Below, piece after piece: positions 61,011-64,000 of a stretch of 64,000 nt of DNA (the stretch's first letter is position 1; every line of letters begins with the position of its first letter). The notes under the pieces were generated by a model. The model ran no database searches. It saw only the letters and a program-made list of their open reading frames with translations, and was not told the DNA's origin. Made by a program: the position numbers and the translations under genes. The stretch spans positions 124,001-188,000 of the forward strand of contig NZ_JAFELM010000016.1 in NCBI RefSeq assembly GCF_016890225.1. Direction: 5' to 3'. Source of the stretch: Bacillus suaedaesalsae (GTDB taxonomy: Bacteria > Bacillota > Bacilli > Bacillales > SA4).

Positions 61011-61736
61011 CTAATTAAAGAAGCGTTGTATTTGTACCTTTAACTGTTCCTTCTCATTTTCGAATTGCTTATGCCGATGTCCGTTCGCGCCTGAAGGATG
61101 TGGAAAACCTACTAAGCATTGTTCTTCGGATAGTATTCCGTCCTTTATATATACATTTAACACTGTCTCTACCGCTTTTCCTAATGGAATAATAAGTGGA
61201 TTGGATAACGATAAAATATCTGTCTGAATTGTTTTATCTATTTCTTCCATAAAATGAAGAATGGGTGGTTGATGCCCTGTATAGTTGCGTCCATTATGGA
61301 ATATTGGATATTTCAAAAGTGAAACTGTATGTAAAGCTTCATCCGTAAGTTGAAATAGATTTTCAGCGTGCTCTATATTCAAATATTGATGTAATCCTAA
61401 CTCCTCCAGCATTTGAATGAGGTTCCTCCTCATTGCTCCAGCAAATCTACACTCTCTTTTTACCAACCTTAAAATTTCATATGTTGGCATATCGTTTTCT
61501 AAATACATCCTGCACAGTCTAATTGCTTTTTCCATTTGAAACCAACCTGGTGTAATTCCTATTATGACAACCTTAGCATGCACATTTATATATTCATTGT
61601 GAGGAGAAAAGTACATTTTTAAGTCGTTTTCTTCTTTTATTAAAAAGTTAGAAGTTATCAAATTCTGCTTTTCATATTTTGGTTTGAGTGGAAGTAGTCT
61701 AATTGCAGGCTCAAATTTAGTAAACATTTTTGTCAT
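61011..61736 (-). CDS. uracil-DNA-glycosylase-superfamily protein
   Basis: The 241-residue protein has KVVIIGITPGWFQM, equivalent to the first UDG-fold motif (GxxPG), and the later FPHPSGANGHRH, equivalent to the HPS motif. The middle is rich in aromatic and helical residues. DNA-repair activity is plausible but the uracil-specific residues are not evident. It is separated by 25 nt from the ThrE pair and may share its transcript. Confidence 0.75.
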   Translation of the reverse strand: MTKMFTKFEPAIRLLPLKPKYEKQNLITSNFLIKEENDLKMYFSPHNEYINVHAKVVIIGITPGWFQMEKAIRLCRMYLENDMPTYEILRLVKRECRFAGAMRRNLIQMLEELGLHQYLNIEHAENLFQLTDEALHTVSLLKYPIFHNGRNYTGHQPPILHFMEEIDKTIQTDILSLSNPLIIPLGKAVETVLNVYIKDGILSEEQCLVGFPHPSGANGHRHKQFENEKEQLKVQIQRFFN

Positions 61737-61849
61737 GATTATCTCTAAATTCCTTTTTTCACTTAGATTACATATATTATGTAGATATTATCCTATCATT
61801 TTCAACACCTTTTTAGAACAAGGCTGATTTCGCATTGATTATTATTTTT

Positions 61850-62092
61850 TGAAGGCTCTTTTCTTAAAGATTGTTGCTATTTGGATAGCTCTGTTAAAAC
61901 ATTGAGTTGATTGGAGCGGAAGTCTCTCGACTCCTGCGGGAGATAGAGGGAATCGTGAGACCCCGCAGGCGAGCCGAGGAGGCTCACGTCCCTCCCCGCG
62001 GAAAGCGTGTGCCTGAAGTGGAAATCAACGGACCTAAAATAAATTCTTTTTTTGTAAAAATAGCAACAAAGTATGCGAAAACAGCCTTTTTG
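61850..62092 (+). repeat. Family B dispersed element, long copy B7
   Basis: It is about 240 bp long, nearly identical in reverse complement to B4 (26072-26312). The GC-rich core covers about 61915-62022 with arms TTGATTGGAGCGGAAG and GAAGTGGAAATCAAC. An ORF reading through it (61907-62104) is an artefact of its composition. The gap 61737-62264 contains only this element, C3 and a terminator. Confidence 0.85.
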
Positions 62093-62113
62093 AAAGAGTC
62101 ATGAGTCACGTCT

Positions 62114-62205
62114 TTGGTTAGGCATCTTTTCGTCAAAGCAATAAATATAACAAATAATTGAAGATATAAATGTAGTTAGATTAGGTAAATAGCAAAAATG
62201 CCTAC
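62114..62205 (+). repeat. Family C dispersed element, copy C3 (decayed end)
   Basis: GGTTAGGCATCTTTTCGTC .. TTGAAGATATAAATGTAGTTAGATTAGGTAAATAGCAAAAATGC matches C1/C2; the terminal ACGAAAAGAG arm is lost. Confidence 0.55.
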
Positions 62206-62227
62206 GTATAGAGTCTGGAACAAACAA

Positions 62228-62256
62228 AGCCATAACCTTTATTGTAGGTTATGGCT
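62228..62256 (-). terminator. terminator of the ABC exporter gene
   Basis: AGCCATAACCT / AGGTTATGGCT; TTTGTTTG follows on the minus strand. Confidence 0.75.
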
Positions 62257-62264
62257 CTTTCATT

Positions 62265-63992
62265 CTATTGATATTGAACACGATGAAGGTTTGCAAAAAC
62301 TCCACCTAACTCAATTAGTTCTTCATGCTTTCCTTCTTCGGCAATACCTTCTTCCGTCACAACGACAATTTTATCTGCATTACGAATGGTTGCTAGACGG
62401 TGTGCAATGATTAACGTTGTACGGTCCTTTGCCAGCTCTGTTAAAGCCTTTTGAATAATCAACTCAGTTTCTGTATCTAATGCGGACGTTGCTTCGTCTA
62501 AAATTAAAATTGGCGGGTTCTTTAGAAACATTCTAGCAATCGCTATTCTCTGTTTTTGACCGCCTGAAAGCTTGAGACCTCTTTCACCAATTTGTGTCTC
62601 ATAACCGAATGGTAAGGAAGCAATGAAATCCTCTAAATGGGCTCTTCTTGCCGCTTCAGCAATCTCTTCATCTGTTGCATGTAACATGCCATATGCAATG
62701 TTTTCTTTTAGGGTACCTGTAAACAGAAATACATCCTGTTGTACAATTCCAATCTGAGACCGCAACGACCGTTTGGTCATATCCCGAATATCAATTCCGT
62801 CAATTGAAATCGAACCTTCGTTTACATCATAAAAACGTGGAATTAAACTACAAATCGTTGTCTTACCGGCACCAGATGGGCCAACAAACGCAACGGTCTC
62901 TCCGGCTGATATAGATAAATCAATATTGTCTAACACTATTTTATGTTCATCATAACGAAAGCTTACATTTTCAAATGTTATATTCCCGCGTAATGAAACA
63001 ATATCGACAGCATCTTTTTTATCTTGCACATCAGGCTCAGTATCCATTAACTCTGTAAACCTCTTAAATCCTGCCATTCCCTTCGGATAAAGTTCCATAA
63101 TGGCACTAATTTTATCTATTGGCTTTAGCAGAACATTTACATATAAAATAAAACCAACTAAGGCTCCATGTGATAATTCACCTGAAAAACTTAACCATGC
63201 TCCATATACCAATACAGACAATATAATCATTCTCGTCATCATATAAATACCAGATGAACTGAAAGACATAATCTTATACGCATTTAGCTTTGCCCGGCGG
63301 AATCTTTGGTTGTTTTTAGAAAATCTAGCTATCTCATATTTTTCATTTGTAAAAGATTGAACAACACGGACACCAGATACACTATCCTCTACTCGTGAGT
63401 TTACATCGGCAATATCGCTATACATTCTCTTCCATGCTTTATTCATTTTTATATTTGAGTAGATGATTAGTAAAATTAAAAACGGAACAACAATAATCGC
63501 AACAAATGCCAGCTTTACATTAATCGTTAACATAATCCAAAATGCACCGATGAACGTCATTACTGCAATAAACAAATCCTCTGGTCCATGATGAGCAAGC
63601 TCACCTAAATCAAACAAGTCATTCGTAATTCGGCTCATAATATGGCCTGTTTTTGTATTATCAAAGAAACTGAACGATTGCTTCTGAACGTGTTGAAACA
63701 ATTCCTGCCTCATATCTGTTTCGATATTAATACCCAGTTTATGCCCCCAGTAATTCACAACAAATTGCAAAAATGTACTCACTAAATATAGGGCTAACAA
63801 ACCAACACTCACCCATACAATGGCAGGCCAATCTTGAGATGGCAGTAAATGATCAATAAACCACGAAACAGCAAGCGGAAAAGCTAACTCTAACAATGCA
63901 ACAAATACAGCACTGCTGAAATCTAACATAAATAGTTTTTTGTGCGGAATATAGTATGTAAAAAATCTTCGTATCATCTTTTTTCTGCTCAC
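62265..63992 (-). CDS. ABC exporter, fused permease and ATPase
   Basis: The 575-residue half-transporter has six TM helices in residues about 15-300 and an ATPase domain with Walker A GPSGAGKTT, signature LSGGQKQRIAIAR, Walker B ILILDEATSALD, and switch HRLATIRNADK. It is a lipid- or drug-exporter type, probably a homodimer or one half of a heterodimer. The reading frame is open to the window edge. GTG at 63992 has AAAGGT too close for a good SD, and ATG at 63977 is another option, so the start and any partner gene are unsettled. Confidence 0.88.
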   Translation of the reverse strand: MSRKKMIRRFFTYYIPHKKLFMLDFSSAVFVALLELAFPLAVSWFIDHLLPSQDWPAIVWVSVGLLALYLVSTFLQFVVNYWGHKLGINIETDMRQELFQHVQKQSFSFFDNTKTGHIMSRITNDLFDLGELAHHGPEDLFIAVMTFIGAFWIMLTINVKLAFVAIIVVPFLILLIIYSNIKMNKAWKRMYSDIADVNSRVEDSVSGVRVVQSFTNEKYEIARFSKNNQRFRRAKLNAYKIMSFSSSGIYMMTRMIILSVLVYGAWLSFSGELSHGALVGFILYVNVLLKPIDKISAIMELYPKGMAGFKRFTELMDTEPDVQDKKDAVDIVSLRGNITFENVSFRYDEHKIVLDNIDLSISAGETVAFVGPSGAGKTTICSLIPRFYDVNEGSISIDGIDIRDMTKRSLRSQIGIVQQDVFLFTGTLKENIAYGMLHATDEEIAEAARRAHLEDFIASLPFGYETQIGERGLKLSGGQKQRIAIARMFLKNPPILILDEATSALDTETELIIQKALTELAKDRTTLIIAHRLATIRNADKIVVVTEEGIAEEGKHEELIELGGVFANLHRVQYQ

Positions 63993-64000
63993 ACCTTTAC

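Noticed and set aside
61907-62104. A 65-codon frame near the right end
   Set aside because: It is the GC-rich core of repeat B7 read in one frame.

Overview
The window is chromosomal DNA from a low-GC, Gram-positive, endospore-former-type Bacillaceae bacterium. The evidence is AT-rich intergenic DNA, strong AGGAGG-type ribosome binding sites, GTG/TTG starts, a T-box leader, cre-like sites, and many genes with recognisable Bacillus relatives (ywdI, ykvI, yuxK, yhfW, yhbD, swrC). No rRNA, tRNA, IS transposase, prophage or CRISPR array is visible. The 5' end cuts pxpA. The last gene, an ABC exporter, starts within a few bases of the right edge.

Layout. 0-9 kb: end of a 5-oxoprolinase locus (pxpA-pxpC), small hypotheticals, a HAD phosphatase, an MFS exporter, Hsp20, a two-gene membrane-protein operon, and an archaeal-type prolyl-tRNA synthetase behind a proline T-box. 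9-21 kb: YkvI, convergent pentose-phosphate genes zwf and gnd, a cyclase/formamidase-like enzyme, aminopeptidase AmpS, and unknown membrane and Zn-phospholipase-like proteins. 20-24 kb: a diguanylate cyclase behind a cyclic-di-GMP-I (GEMM) riboswitch, then a two-gene redox operon. 24-37 kb: nagA, alpha-glucosidase, LOG protein, nitroreductase, BCCT osmolyte transporter, Eis-like acetyltransferase, RarD, alpha/beta hydrolase and a methyltransferase. 37-50 kb: threonine degradation (tdh-kbl), an ABC-F protein, a TetR/RND efflux pair, a Rieske oxidoreductase (yhfW type), a peptidoglycan amidase, and yhbD with a bactofilin. 51-64 kb: a secreted metallopeptidase, a GGDEF-EAL protein, kynA, nitrilase/GNAT and acetamidase genes, a split threonine/serine exporter, a UDG-fold protein and an ABC exporter.

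The most striking locus is 22,030-23,846. A glutaredoxin-thioredoxin-reductase fusion is followed by a peroxiredoxin whose peroxidatic cysteine codon is an in-frame UGA. A bacterial SECIS-type hairpin with a G-starting loop lies 24 nt downstream of it. The protein has no cysteine at all. I read it as a selenocysteine peroxiredoxin supplied with electrons by the fused Grx-TrxR partner. The reductase half has lost the usual NADPH-binding signatures, so its electron donor is an open question.

The intergenic regions carry at least three dispersed repeat families. Family A (four copies) has GAGGCTGGGAC-type inverted ends, carries an internal terminator-like hairpin, and always sits just 3' of a gene. 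Family B is a GC-rich core (CTCCTGCGGG...CCCCGCGG) found alone or nested in A. Family C is about 100 bp with inverted TCTTTTCGT ends. Functional assignments rest on motif recognition by eye; no database search was run.
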